A stretch of DNA of 64,000 nucleotides from Bradyrhizobium paxllaeri (GCF_001693515.2 NZ_CP042968.1:2046001-2110000), one strand, 5' to 3'. Counted from the stretch's first letter, positions 8,736 to 17,964 are shown. Made by a program: numbers and translations. Notes: generated from the sequence alone by a model not told the origin.

Positions 8736-9965
8736 ATGCAAATAATAACAAAAGCGGCAACTGCGCTGTATCTCGTCGTCGCAATGATGGCAGTTGCTCC
8801 CGCCCCGCAGCCGGCCAGAGCCGCCGGCGTGACCGACACCGAAATCCGCATTGGCAACATCATGCCGTACACCGGGCCGCTCGCCGCGTTCGCTTCGATC
8901 GGCCGGGCGGAGGCCGCTTATTTCGACATGATCAACGAGCGCGGCGGTATCAACGGGCGCAAGATCAAATTCATCTCGCGCGATGACAGCTCGAATCCGA
9001 GAACCGCGGTCGAGCAGACCCATGAGCTGGTCGAGCAGGAGCGCGTGCACCTGATGTTCGGTTCATTCGGCACGCCGAGCAATCTGGCGACACGAACCTA
9101 TCTCAACGAGAGAAGCATCCCGCAGCTCTTCGTCGCTTCCGGCGATGAGGAGTGGGCGCATCCGAAGCGGTTTCCGTGGACGATGGGCTGGCAGCCGACG
9201 TTCCGCTCCGAGGGGCGGATCTACGCCAACTACATCCAGGCTACCTATCCGAGCCGGAAGATCGCCGTGCTTTGGCAGAACGACCAGTTCGGCCGTGATC
9301 TGTTCCGGGGATTGCAGGAAGGGCTCGGCTTCACCGCCAACATGATCGTAGCCGACATCGCCATCGAGGCGGATATGTCGATCGACACCCAGGTCGAAAT
9401 CCTGAAGAACTCCGGCGCTGAGGTGCTGGTGCTCAACTGCGCGCCGCCGATCTCGGCGCGCGCTATCCGTAGGGCGGCCGAACTGGGCTGGCATCCGCAG
9501 CTCGTGCTGGTCAATGCGGCGGCCTCGATCGCGAACGCGTTGCGGCCGGCGGGGCTGCAAAATTCCGTCGGCGTGATCTCCACCTCGTTCCTGAAGGACG
9601 CCGGTGACGCCACCTGGAAGGAAGATGTCGCCATCAGGGACTGGCTTGCGTTCATGGACAAGTATTATCCCGATGGCGACAAGGAAGACGGCAACGCCAT
9701 TTTCGGCTACGCGGCGGCAGCAACCCTGGCGCAGGTCCTGATCCAGTGCGGCGACGACCTGTCGCGCGAGAACATCATGCGGCAGGCGGCGTCGCTGAAG
9801 GGATATCAGAGCCCGATCGCATTTCCGGGCATCGCGATCAATACCGGGCCGACCGATTTCCAGCCGATCAAGCAGATGCGGCTGGTGCAGTTCGACGGTA
9901 ATTCCTGGCAGCCGATCGGCGACGTGATCGAGAGCGCGTTCGCGGCAAGGCCTAGTGATAAATGA
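8736..9965 (+). CDS. Branched-chain amino acid-type ABC transporter substrate-binding protein (LivK-like)
   Basis: The protein has 409 residues from the ATG at 8736, which lies 7 nt after GAGGG; a start at 8730 would be too close to that site. A signal peptide (TALYLVVAMMAVAPA, cleavage near ARA-AGV) precedes the mature sequence 'TDTEIRIGNIMPYTGPLAAFASIGRAEAAYF', the classic beginning of Peripla_BP_6 Liv/ABC-HAAT proteins, followed by 'INERGGINGRKI'. It should bind an amino acid, urea, amide or aromatic acid in the periplasm. No permease or ATPase genes are adjacent, so it is an orphan that may serve a transporter encoded elsewhere. Downstream lies a decayed IS110 gene. Confidence 0.87.
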   Translation: MQIITKAATALYLVVAMMAVAPAPQPARAAGVTDTEIRIGNIMPYTGPLAAFASIGRAEAAYFDMINERGGINGRKIKFISRDDSSNPRTAVEQTHELVEQERVHLMFGSFGTPSNLATRTYLNERSIPQLFVASGDEEWAHPKRFPWTMGWQPTFRSEGRIYANYIQATYPSRKIAVLWQNDQFGRDLFRGLQEGLGFTANMIVADIAIEADMSIDTQVEILKNSGAEVLVLNCAPPISARAIRRAAELGWHPQLVLVNAAASIANALRPAGLQNSVGVISTSFLKDAGDATWKEDVAIRDWLAFMDKYYPDGDKEDGNAIFGYAAAATLAQVLIQCGDDLSRENIMRQAASLKGYQSPIAFPGIAINTGPTDFQPIKQMRLVQFDGNSWQPIGDVIESAFAARPSDK

Positions 9966-10183
9966 ACGTAGCAACCATTAAACGGATTGATTGTGCGCGA
10001 TTGATTGTCCGTTTCCGCTGAGCATGACGCCGTGCTCGCCGCCGTCAAGGCGTGGCCTGGCGGCGGCTGTGGGTGGCGAGAGATTGGAGCGACGGCCATC
10101 CTTGACGACGGCTGCGCGCGACGTCGTTGGGATGGCAGGTCGGGACGAAGAAACGGTGCTGCGGTCGAACCAAGAAACTTGGA

Positions 10184-11163
10184 TTAGCTTGCTGGCGAGG
10201 CGCCCATCGTTGCAGCCAAGGGGGGCTGGTCTTGCCAAGGCGTGCCACGTGCCACGACAGTGTTGATGAAGATGAGCAGCTTCCTGGCGCAGGCGATGAG
10301 CGCTTGCTTGTGCTCTTTTCCAGCGGCCCTCAGCCGGCTGTAAAGGGCGATAAGCTGCGGATTCCAGCGAAAGGATGCCGGCAGCGCCGCCGTATAGAGC
10401 GCCCGACGCAGCCTCTTGCGTCCGCCGTCGACGTGACGGGCGCCGCTGTGCTCGCCGCTGTCATCGTCATAGGGCGCAAGGCCGGCGAGAGCGGCGGCTT
10501 GCTCGCGGCTGAGCTGGCCGATCTCGGGCATGCGTATCAGGACCGCGACTGCGGTCGGCATCCCGGCGCCGCCCACGCTGTAGATCAGATCGAGCCGCTG
10601 GGCGAGGTCGCGATGCTCGCGGATCGCGGCCACCAAGGCCTTGAGTTCGACCCTCTCGCGCTTGGCCAGGCGGGCGATCTCGTCCTTCCAGACCTTCTGG
10701 ATGCGCGGATCGCGGCAGGCCTCGAGCCGGTTTTTGTACAGCGTAATGTCCTCTCCGATCTGTTCGATCAGCGTCAGATGTTCGGCAAACGGCTGCAGCC
10801 GGGATCGGGGGCGGCGTGGATCTTCTTGACCGCAGCAGTGCAGGCGGCAATCAGCGCGGCATCGATCTTGTCGTTCTTGGCGCGCTGCAAGTGGAACTTG
10901 GCATAGGCCCGCACTTGTGCCGGCTGAAACACCACCACAATGAACCGCTTGCGCCGTAGCTCGCTGACGACTGGGAGTTCATAGCCGCCACTCGCCTCGA
11001 TCCCAATGCGCTTGACCTTGTGGCGCCGCAACCACTCCAACAGCGCCTTGTGGCCTTCAGCCGTGTTCTCGACTTGCAGCTGCAAGGAGTTGCCATCGAT
11101 CGCCACGTCTAGCTTCCGTTTGCCGGTATCGATCCCGGCGCAGATTGTGGTACGCTTGGCCAT
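10184..11163 (-). pseudogene. IS110-family transposase, frameshifted
   Basis: Two reading frames together restore an about 326-residue IS110 recombinase. The N-terminal part (11163 to about 10800) has the RuvC-like DEDD domain: D in GIDTGKRKLDVAI, E in IGIEASGGYELP, and KNDKIDAALIA. The C-terminal part (about 10800 to 10184) has the Transposase_20 domain: SVGGAGMPTAVAVLIRMPEIG, LAGLAPYDDDSG, GGRKRLRRALYTAALPA with the serine-type region. In the first frame translation stops at 10774. Removing one base from a C-run near 10800-10804 explains the break, since 'DPRLQPFAEHLTLIEQIGED' reads through after restoring it. The ATG at 11163 is preceded by AAGGGAGGG. The family does not use programmed frameshifting, so this copy is probably inactive. 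A sequencing error is the alternative. Confidence 0.82.
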
Positions 11164-11345
11164 CTTCGTCGACCCTCCCTTGTGATGCGAACCTAAAGTT
11201 CCTTCAACCATCCGGGTCCCGATGAAGTGCCGATTGCGATCTTGCTACGTAAGACAGCCCTCTAGGCTTCGGTGGGCATCGATCCGATCAATCGGCGGCC
11301 CAGCCAGGGTGGCCACCCCGGCTGGGCCATTCCTCACGGAACGAG
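11164..11345 (-). other. IS110 upstream non-coding end, candidate bridge-RNA region
   Basis: The 180 bp upstream of the recombinase start hold no gene but contain two consecutive hairpins: CCGAT-CA-ATCGG at 11284-11295 and a 32-base near-perfect palindrome at 11297-11328 (arms GGCCCAGCC and GGCTGGGCC with inner GGGTGG/CCACCC, one mismatch). In IS110-group elements the non-coding left end upstream of the recombinase encodes the bridge RNA that selects target and donor DNA. That function is inferred here from position and structure only; element ends were not located. Confidence 0.4.
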
Positions 11346-11371
11346 ACCACTTTAATCCTTCGCGCTAATAC

Positions 11372-11457
11372 AAGGGTGGGCAAAGCGAAGCGTGCCCACC
11401 ATCTCGCCATACGCACGAATTAAATGGTGGGCACGCTTGCGCTTTGCTCACCCTACG
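11372..11457. repeat. Intergenic palindromic repeat, GTAGGGTGGGCA family, copy 2
   Basis: The sequence runs from AAGGGTGGGCAAAGCGAAGC to a reverse-complement arm GCGCTTTGCTCACCCTACG. The inner pair is TGCCCACCAT/ATGGTGGGCA (11393-11402 and 11424-11433). It lies between the IS110 end and the stop of the enolase-superfamily gene and could fold into one long hairpin. Confidence 0.78.
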
Positions 11458-11466
11458 AAGCTGCGC

Positions 11467-12681
11467 CTACTTCTTCTGCCCGTAATTCAACAGCCCGCCC
11501 TTGCTCTTCGGCGGATGGGCGCGCAGGCCTTCCTCGTTGGGCTCGGTGCCCCAGCCCGGACGATCCGGCATAATGAGATGACCGTCGACGATCTCGGGCA
11601 CATGGGTGAACAGCTCATGGTCCCAGGCGAGACGATCGATGTCTGTTTCCATAATGCGCAAATTCGGCACCGCGGCGGAGAAATGCGCGTTCATCATGGT
11701 ACAGAGATGGCCGTAGAAATTATGCGGGGCGACGTTGACCTCGAAATGTTCGGCGGCGGCGGCGATCTTCATCGATTGCCAGACGCCGTTCCAGGGCGTG
11801 TCGACGATCGCGACGTCCATTGCCTGTTCGTTGAAATAGGGCAGGAACTCGCGCAGGCCCAGGAGCGTCTCGCAGGATGACACCGGGTGCGGGCTCTGGC
11901 GGCGGATATAGCCGAGCGCCTGCGGGTTGAAGGTATCGATCTCCACCCAGAACAGATCCATGTCCTTGATGGCGCGCAGTATCTTCAAATAGCCTTCGGT
12001 CTTGGCGTTGAAGTTGAGGTCGAGCAGCAGATCGACATCAGGGCCGGCGCCGTCGCGGATTGCTTCGAGATGCATGCAGAGGTTTCGCAACACGGTGCGA
12101 TCGACGTTGAGCTCGGGCTCGAACGGCGAGCCGAAGCCGGGCCGCCAGCCCTGCGGCTTGCCTTCGGTGTAGACGAAGATATTGGTCTTCATCGCCGTAA
12201 AGCCTTTTTCGCGCACTTCGTGGCCGATCGATTTGACGCCGTCGAGGCTGGTGATGGCCGGCTTGAACCAGTCGGGATGATTGATGCGCCAGGTCGCACA
12301 GTGCGACCAGTAGACGCGGATGCGGTCGCGGATCTTGCCGCCGAGCAGCTCGTAGCAGGGCACGCCCAGCGCCTTGGCCTTGACGTCGAGCAGCGCGTTC
12401 TCGATCGCGCCCAGTGCCAGCGCGACCACGCCGCCCGCGGCCGGCCGCGTCGCCGCAAACAACTCCACGTAGATCCGCTCGTGCTGGAAGGCATTCTTGC
12501 CGACGACGCGTGCGCCAAGCCGCTCGATTGCCGTGGTCACGCCAGGCGCGCCAAAGCCCTCGTCATACTCGCTCCAGCCGACGATGCCGTCCTCGGTCGT
12601 GATCTTGACGAAGTGGTAGTTCCGCCATCCGGCGTCACAGGCGAGCGTTTCGACGCTGCGTACGGTCGTGGCCTTTTTCAT
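11467..12681 (-). CDS. Mandelate racemase/muconate lactonizing enzyme (enolase superfamily) protein
   Basis: The 404-residue protein has the enolase-superfamily capping domain followed by the (beta/alpha)7beta barrel. The metal ligands appear as D in 'LLLDLNFN', E in 'LFWVEIDTF' and E in 'SSCETLLG'; a K-containing 'GFTAMKTNIF' segment on strand 2 and an H in 'VAPHNFYGHL' offer the general bases. This favours a sugar-acid dehydratase or racemase-type reaction, i.e. abstraction of the proton alpha to a carboxylate. It is divergent from the acyl-CoA carboxylase gene, with a palindromic operator 27-48 bp upstream of its ATG. The substrate is not deducible without structural comparison. Confidence 0.87.
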   Translation of the reverse strand: MKKATTVRSVETLACDAGWRNYHFVKITTEDGIVGWSEYDEGFGAPGVTTAIERLGARVVGKNAFQHERIYVELFAATRPAAGGVVALALGAIENALLDVKAKALGVPCYELLGGKIRDRIRVYWSHCATWRINHPDWFKPAITSLDGVKSIGHEVREKGFTAMKTNIFVYTEGKPQGWRPGFGSPFEPELNVDRTVLRNLCMHLEAIRDGAGPDVDLLLDLNFNAKTEGYLKILRAIKDMDLFWVEIDTFNPQALGYIRRQSPHPVSSCETLLGLREFLPYFNEQAMDVAIVDTPWNGVWQSMKIAAAAEHFEVNVAPHNFYGHLCTMMNAHFSAAVPNLRIMETDIDRLAWDHELFTHVPEIVDGHLIMPDRPGWGTEPNEEGLRAHPPKSKGGLLNYGQKK

Positions 12682-12707
12682 GATTTCCTGCCCCGGGGCT
12701 TGTTGTT

Positions 12708-12729
12708 GTTGTTGGTTGATACCAACAAC
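12708..12729. promoter_or_regulatory. Perfect inverted repeat, GntR-type operator candidate
   Basis: Nine-base arms GTTGTTGGT and ACCAACAAC flank a TGAT spacer. The core TGGT-N4-ACCA resembles sites of FadR/VanR-type GntR regulators. It lies 27 nt upstream of the enolase-superfamily start and about 180 nt upstream of the divergent carboxylase gene, so it more likely controls the former. Confidence 0.5.
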
Positions 12730-12907
12730 GGATGGCGCGAAGCGTCAATGACGTGAGACTTCCGGTGATTTCCCGTTGCGCGGAACAAAATTCCACTTGC
12801 ATCGGATTTCGCGCAAGGCTGTCATGTTCGGCAACAAGAATCTGAACTGACAGCGATTTTGCGCCGGAGAACTTCAGGCACGAACGCGAGGGGCACCGGG
12901 AACGTCC

Positions 12908-15900
12908 ATGTCTTTCCACAAGCTGCTGATCGCCAACCGCGGCGAGATCGCTATCCGCATCGCGCGTGCGGCGGGCGACGCCGGGCTCGCCACGGTGGCG
13001 ATCCATTCCGCCGACGATGCGCAATCGCTCCATATCCGCGCCGCCGATGCGGCCTGCGAAATCCCCGGGCGCGGCGCGCGGGCCTATCTCGATATCGAGG
13101 CGGTGATTGCGGCCGCCAAGGCGACCGGATGCGACGCCATTCATCCGGGCTATGGCTTCCTCAGCGAGAATGCTGCGCTCGCCCGGCGCTGCATCGAGGA
13201 GACCATCGTTTTCGTCGGGCCGTCGCCCGAGGCGCTGGAGCTGTTCGGCGACAAGGCGCAGGCCAAGGCGCTGGCCAGGCAATGTGGCGTGCCTGTTATC
13301 GAGGGCACCAGCGGGCCGACCAGCCTGGAGGAGGCCAAAGCCTTCCTGCAGTCGTTGGGCGCCGGCGGTGCCGTCATGATCAAGGCGATCGCCGGCGGCG
13401 GCGGCCGCGGCATGCGGATCGTCGACGATCCGGCGCGGCTGGAGGAGGCCTATGTGCGCTGCCAGTCCGAGGCCAAGGCTGCCTTCGGCAGTGACGGCGT
13501 CTATGTCGAGCGTCTCATTCGCAATGCCCGTCATATCGAGGTGCAGATCATCTGCGATCACCACGGCGCGATCAGCCATTTGTGGGAGCGCGAATGCACC
13601 ATCCAGCGCCGTAACCAGAAGCTCATTGAGGTCGCGCCGAGCCCGTCGCTGAACGATGCCTTGCGCACGCGCATCATCGACGCCGCCAAGGACCTCGCGG
13701 CCGCCGCCAATTACGACAATCTCGGCACTTTCGAATTCCTCGTCGACAACGATGCCCGGGGCAGCGACAAGGCGTTCGCCTTCATCGAGGCCAATCCGCG
13801 GCTGCAGGTCGAGCATACCGTCACCGAGGAGGTGCTCGGGCTGGATCTCGTGCAGTCGCAGCTTGCGGTCGCGGCCGGCGCGACACTCGGCTCGCTCGGC
13901 CTCGCGCAGGGCTATATCCCGCGCCCGCGCGGCTTTGCGATGCAGCTCCGCGTCAACATGGAGGCGATGGACGAGACCGGCGGGACGAAACCGACCGGTG
14001 GTAGGCTGGACGTATTCGACTTGCCGTCCGGTCCGGGCGTTCGCGTCGATACGTTTGGCTACTCCGGTTACCGCACCAGCGCCGCCTTTGACTCGCTGCT
14101 CGCCAAGGTGATCGTGCATTCGCCTGGAGGTAACTGGACCGACGTGGTGCACAAGGCCACGCGCACGCTGCGCGAGTTCCGGATCGATGGCGTCGCCACC
14201 AACATCCCCTTCCTCGCGGCGATTTTGGCGCATCCGGATTTTGCCGAGAACCGTCTCAGCACCGGCTTCATCGACAAGCATGTCGCCGCCCTGGTCGGCG
14301 AGGCCAACACGACGGCGGAGACGGAACTGGTCGAATCCGGCAGCGCTGCCGATGACGAGACGCTCGCGGCCGCGGTGGCCGCATCGGCAACCGGCCCGGC
14401 AGGTTCGGTCGCGGTGCCGGCGCCGCTGCAAGGCACGATCGTCGCTGTTGACGTCGAGGAGGGAGACCTCGTTCGCCCCGGCCAGCAGATCGCCGTGCTC
14501 GAATCCATGAAGATGGAGCATCTGGTCACGGCGCCGCATGGCGGCCGGGTGTTGCAGATCGCAGCCGGCGCCGGCGTGACGCTGATGCAGGACGAGGCGA
14601 TCCTCTATCTCGAACCGGCCGAACTCGACGCCCATGATATCGCGGAGGATGAGGATTTCGACCTCGATCACATTCGTCCGGATCTCGCTGAACTGATCGA
14701 GCGTCACGCCATCACGCTGGACGAGAACCGTCCGGCGTCGGTCGAACGCCGCCGCAAGACCGACCAGCGCACGGCGCGCGAAAACGTCGCCCATCTCGTC
14801 GACGAAGGCTCCTTTGTCGAATATGGCTCGCTCGCCATCGCTGCGCAGCGCCGCCGCCGCACGGTCGATGATCTCATCCGCAACACGCCGGCCGACGGCC
14901 TGATCTCCGGCGTCGCCACCGTGAACGCCGAAAAATTCGGCGCGGATGCCGCCCGCTGCATGGTGATCGCCTACGACTACACCGTGCTCGCCGGCACCCA
15001 GGGACATATGAACCACAAGAAGATCGACCGCATGCTCAGCCTGGCCGAGCAATGGCGGTTGCCGCTGGTGTTTTACGCCGAGGGTGGCGGCGGCCGACCC
15101 GGCGACACCGACCGGCTCGGCATGACCGGTCTCGATGGGCCGTCCTTCGTGCAGTTCGCAAAACTCTCAGGTCTCGTGCCGGTGATCGGCATCGTTTCCG
15201 GCTATTGTTTTGCCGGCAATGCCGCGATGCTCGGTTGCTGCGACGTCATCATCGCCACGAACAACGCCTCGATCGGGATGGGGGGACCTGCGATGATCGA
15301 GGGCGGTGGCCTTGGCGTCTATCATCCGGCCGAGGTCGGGCCGGTGTCGTTCCAGTCGCCGAACGGTGTGATCGACATCCTTGTCGAGGACGAGGCGGAA
15401 GCGACGAGCGCGGCGCAAAAGTACCTGTCGTATTTTCAGGGCGCGGTCGCCGACTGGAAGGCGCCGGACCAGCGCCTGTTGCGCCGCGCGATCCCGGAGA
15501 ACCGCCTGCGCGTCTACGACATCCGCAATGTCATCGATCTTCTCGCCGACGAAGGCTCGGTGCTGGAAATCCGCCGGGATTTCGGCGTCGGCATGATCAC
15601 CGCATTCATTCGCATCGAAGGCAGACCGTTCGGCCTGATCGCCAACAATCCAAAGCATCTCGGCGGCGCGATCGATGCGCCGGCCGGCGACAAGGCCGCG
15701 CGCTTCATGCAACTTTGCGATGCCTTCGATATCCCGATCGTCTCGCTATGCGACACGCCGGGCTTCATGGTCGGGCCCGAAGCCGAGAAGACCGCGATCG
15801 TGCGCCATGTCGCGCGCATGTTTGTGACCGGCGCGAGCCTGACCGTGCCGCTGTTCGGCATCGTGCTGCGCAAGGGTTATGGCCTGGGTGCGCAATCCAT

Positions 15901-16228
15901 GATCGGCGGCGGCTTCCACGCCTCGTTCTTCACGGTGGCCTGGCCGACCGGCGAGTTCGGCGGCATGGGGCTGGAGGGTTATGTGCGCCTCGGCTTCCGC
16001 AAGGAGATGGAAGCGATCGAGGACCCGGCCGAGCGCGAGGACTATTACAAGTCCAAGGTCGCCGAACTCTACGCCAACGGCAAGGCAGTCTCGATCGCCT
16101 CGGTGCTGGAGATCGACGAGGTGATCGACCCCGCCGACACGCGGCAGTGGATCATGGCGGGCCTGCGCTCGGTGCCGAAGCCGGATAGCCGCGCGGCGAA
16201 GAAGCGGCCGTGCATCGACGCGTGGTAG
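12908..16228 (+). CDS. Single-chain multidomain acyl-CoA carboxylase (biotin carboxylase-BCCP-carboxyltransferase)
   Basis: All activities of a biotin-dependent acyl-CoA carboxylase lie in one 1106-residue chain. Residues 1-450 are biotin carboxylase: LLIANRGEIAIRI at 6-18, HPGYGFLSEN at 79-88, the ATP-grasp loop GGGGRGM at 163-169, and EANPRLQVEHTVTE at 294-307. Residues about 500-570 are the biotin carrier, with the biotinyl lysine K535 in VLESMKMEH. Residues about 590-1090 are fused N and C carboxyltransferase domains (HMNHKKIDR, GGGGRPGD, later CDTPGFMVG and a long RKGYGLGAQSM segment). The architecture matches the single-chain long-chain acyl-CoA carboxylases studied in Mycobacterium avium and Rhodopseudomonas palustris, so it should carboxylate acyl-CoAs in the cytoplasm. 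Chain-length preference is not readable. Confidence 0.9.
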   Translation: MSFHKLLIANRGEIAIRIARAAGDAGLATVAIHSADDAQSLHIRAADAACEIPGRGARAYLDIEAVIAAAKATGCDAIHPGYGFLSENAALARRCIEETIVFVGPSPEALELFGDKAQAKALARQCGVPVIEGTSGPTSLEEAKAFLQSLGAGGAVMIKAIAGGGGRGMRIVDDPARLEEAYVRCQSEAKAAFGSDGVYVERLIRNARHIEVQIICDHHGAISHLWERECTIQRRNQKLIEVAPSPSLNDALRTRIIDAAKDLAAAANYDNLGTFEFLVDNDARGSDKAFAFIEANPRLQVEHTVTEEVLGLDLVQSQLAVAAGATLGSLGLAQGYIPRPRGFAMQLRVNMEAMDETGGTKPTGGRLDVFDLPSGPGVRVDTFGYSGYRTSAAFDSLLAKVIVHSPGGNWTDVVHKATRTLREFRIDGVATNIPFLAAILAHPDFAENRLSTGFIDKHVAALVGEANTTAETELVESGSAADDETLAAAVAASATGPAGSVAVPAPLQGTIVAVDVEEGDLVRPGQQIAVLESMKMEHLVTAPHGGRVLQIAAGAGVTLMQDEAILYLEPAELDAHDIAEDEDFDLDHIRPDLAELIERHAITLDENRPASVERRRKTDQRTARENVAHLVDEGSFVEYGSLAIAAQRRRRTVDDLIRNTPADGLISGVATVNAEKFGADAARCMVIAYDYTVLAGTQGHMNHKKIDRMLSLAEQWRLPLVFYAEGGGGRPGDTDRLGMTGLDGPSFVQFAKLSGLVPVIGIVSGYCFAGNAAMLGCCDVIIATNNASIGMGGPAMIEGGGLGVYHPAEVGPVSFQSPNGVIDILVEDEAEATSAAQKYLSYFQGAVADWKAPDQRLLRRAIPENRLRVYDIRNVIDLLADEGSVLEIRRDFGVGMITAFIRIEGRPFGLIANNPKHLGGAIDAPAGDKAARFMQLCDAFDIPIVSLCDTPGFMVGPEAEKTAIVRHVARMFVTGASLTVPLFGIVLRKGYGLGAQSMIGGGFHASFFTVAWPTGEFGGMGLEGYVRLGFRKEMEAIEDPAEREDYYKSKVAELYANGKAVSIASVLEIDEVIDPADTRQWIMAGLRSVPKPDSRAAKKRPCIDAW

Positions 16229-16234
16229 CTCTTC

Positions 16235-16327
16235 GTAGGGTGGGCAAAGGCGCAATAGCGCCGTGCCCACCATCTATCGTCGAGCACGCTTTTTGATGGT
16301 GGGCACGCTATCGCTTTGCCCACCCTC
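16235..16327. repeat. Intergenic palindromic repeat, GTAGGGTGGGCA family, copy 3
   Basis: It starts GTAGGGTGGGCAAAGG seven bases after the carboxylase stop and ends GCTTTGCCCACCCTC, so the ends are reverse complements. Inner arms TGCCCACCAT and ATGGTGGGCA are the same as in copies 1 and 2. It may act as a transcript-end hairpin for the carboxylase gene. Confidence 0.78.
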
Positions 16328-16671
16328 ATATGAGGCCTTTTGAGTCAAGCATCCCGACAGGGCTTGGATGTGATTTTTACGTTCGGTGGAGCGGCGGCGC
16401 GCGGAGCCATGCGTAGCGCAGCGTGCCGCCGCGGTCGGTGCGCTCAGGGACTGGCTTCCGGCGATTTATGCAGTTGCTCACTGCATCACCTCATATCCGG
16501 TCGGACCGCTGTGATCCGCACCCACATTCCGCATGCATGCGGCGAGGAAGCCACGAGGATGAGACCCATCTACGAAACAGCCTGTTTGCTGGCCCAAGGG
16601 TGGCACGGTCACCATCCATCCCGCGCTGACCGCGGCAGATGCCGCGACGCTGACGCGTTCGTTGAAAGTGT
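16328..16671. other. Non-coding region downstream of intact IS110 gene
   Basis: The 344 bases contain no supported gene. A perfect 14-base palindrome CCGCATGCATGCGG lies at 16529-16542 and a CCGCG/CGCGG-rich stem near 16621-16650. It may hold the element end and, if the recombinase belongs to the IS1111 group, its guide RNA. I could not find the boundaries. Confidence 0.3.
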
Positions 16672-17832
16672 TTAGATCTTTACAGCCTTGAGCACCGCGC
16701 CTTCCGGCACGAGACCGGTCGTGAGGTAGCGCCACAGCGCCACCATCAGCTTGCGCGCCAGGGCGACGATGGCGACGCGCTTGATGCGCTTGCCGGCATC
16801 GAGCGTGCGCTTGCGGTACTCCAGGGTCAGCTTGCTGTCCGGCTGATGCCGCAGCCACAGCCAGGCCAGTTCGATCGCGGCACAGCGGGCGCGCGGATTG
16901 CCCGCCTTGCTGATGCCCTGGTCGCGGTCGATGCCGCCGCTCCGCCACGGACTGGGCGTCAGCCCGAAATAGCTCCCGACCTCGCGGCGATTGCGGAAGT
17001 CCTTGTAGAACACCTCGCTGGTCAGCGTCGTCGCGAACGCCGGGCCGAGACATTTGAGCCGGCGCAGCAGTTCGCTGCGCCGGGTCATCTCGGCTTCCGC
17101 AGGCATTGGCTCCGCTGCGGCCGCCTCCTGCGCGAGCGCATCGAGCCGATCGCGCACCAGCATCAGCCGCGCGTGCTCGTGTCGGATCTCGCTCAGCATC
17201 CGCGGCGGCACCGCCTGGCCTTGCCAATCCCGCTGCGTTGCCAGCCAGCTCAGCCAGTCGCGCCGCCGCGGGTTCCCGACCGCCATGCCCCGCAGCCGCA
17301 GCAGTGCCTTGATCCGGTTGGTGTGAGCGGTTTGCTCCTTGATCAGCCGGTCGCGTTCGCGGCTGCCGCGGCGCGCGTCCTCCTGTTCGGCTGCAGGCAC
17401 CCGGACGATCCGCACCACCCGCGGCTCGCCGCGCAGATACGCCATCAGCGTGCGCAGCATCCGCTCGCCATCGATCCGGTCGGTCTTCACCCGCCGCGCC
17501 CGCTGGTCCACCGCAATGCTGGCGGGATCAAACACGTAGTTCGTGATGCCGGCCGCCAGCAGCAGCCGGTGCAGCCAGAACCCGTCGTGGCCCGCCTCGT
17601 AGCAGCTCGCCACCGCCGGAACGCCTCCCAGCGCTCGAGCCGCCCGCTCCCGAACCCGACCCACCAACGCCAACAGCTCGGCATGATCGCCACCCTCCAG
17701 CTTGTGGTGCGATATCTTGTCCTTGTCCGGGCTGTGCAGCGCGACCCGCCAGCTCCGCTGGCTCAGTTCGATTGCAACGAAAATTGTGCCAATATGGCCG
17801 GCGGTGGGCGTGGCTACGGTGGATGCTTGCAT
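16672..17832 (-). CDS. IS110-family transposase (recombinase), intact
   Basis: An uninterrupted 386-residue recombinase reads from the ATG at 17832, preceded by GGAGAG at a good distance. The N-terminal DEDD domain shows 'FVAIELSQRSWRVAL', 'SCYEAGHDGFWLHRLL' and 'RRVKTDRIDGERML'. The C-terminal Transposase_20 domain shows 'LLRRLKCLGPAFATTLTSEVF', 'VGSYFGLTPSPWRSGG', 'GISKAGNPRARCAAIELAWLWL'. It catalyses excision and insertion guided by a structured RNA in characterised relatives. Its sequence differs clearly from the frameshifted IS110 gene at 10.2-11.2 kb, so these are two distinct elements. It separates the carboxylase gene from the monooxygenase gene. Confidence 0.87.
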   Translation of the reverse strand: MQASTVATPTAGHIGTIFVAIELSQRSWRVALHSPDKDKISHHKLEGGDHAELLALVGRVRERAARALGGVPAVASCYEAGHDGFWLHRLLLAAGITNYVFDPASIAVDQRARRVKTDRIDGERMLRTLMAYLRGEPRVVRIVRVPAAEQEDARRGSRERDRLIKEQTAHTNRIKALLRLRGMAVGNPRRRDWLSWLATQRDWQGQAVPPRMLSEIRHEHARLMLVRDRLDALAQEAAAAEPMPAEAEMTRRSELLRRLKCLGPAFATTLTSEVFYKDFRNRREVGSYFGLTPSPWRSGGIDRDQGISKAGNPRARCAAIELAWLWLRHQPDSKLTLEYRKRTLDAGKRIKRVAIVALARKLMVALWRYLTTGLVPEGAVLKAVKI

Positions 17833-17964
17833 CTGACTCTCCGAGGGGTTCGAGTGTGGAAACCCAAACCTTATCGGAAAGGCCACGCTCACCGCCTCAT
17901 GGAATCTACGGACTGCGGTGCTCGCAATGACGGTGGACGGTTTGACGCTCGCCGCAAGAAAACG

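Noticed and set aside
10019..10183. Inverted CCGTCAAGG/CCTTGACG arms as the IS110 terminal repeats
   Set aside because: IS110 elements generally lack terminal inverted repeats, the arms are only about 8 bp and both lie on the same side of the gene.
10774..10850. Programmed frameshifting in the IS110 gene
   Set aside because: IS110 recombinases are single-frame proteins and I see no slippery heptamer with a downstream pseudoknot at the break, so simple decay or error is more likely.
12635..15052. An 805-codon open frame on the - strand
   Set aside because: Antisense to the biotin carboxylase and carrier domains of the acyl-CoA carboxylase. No motifs, and the real gene covers it fully.
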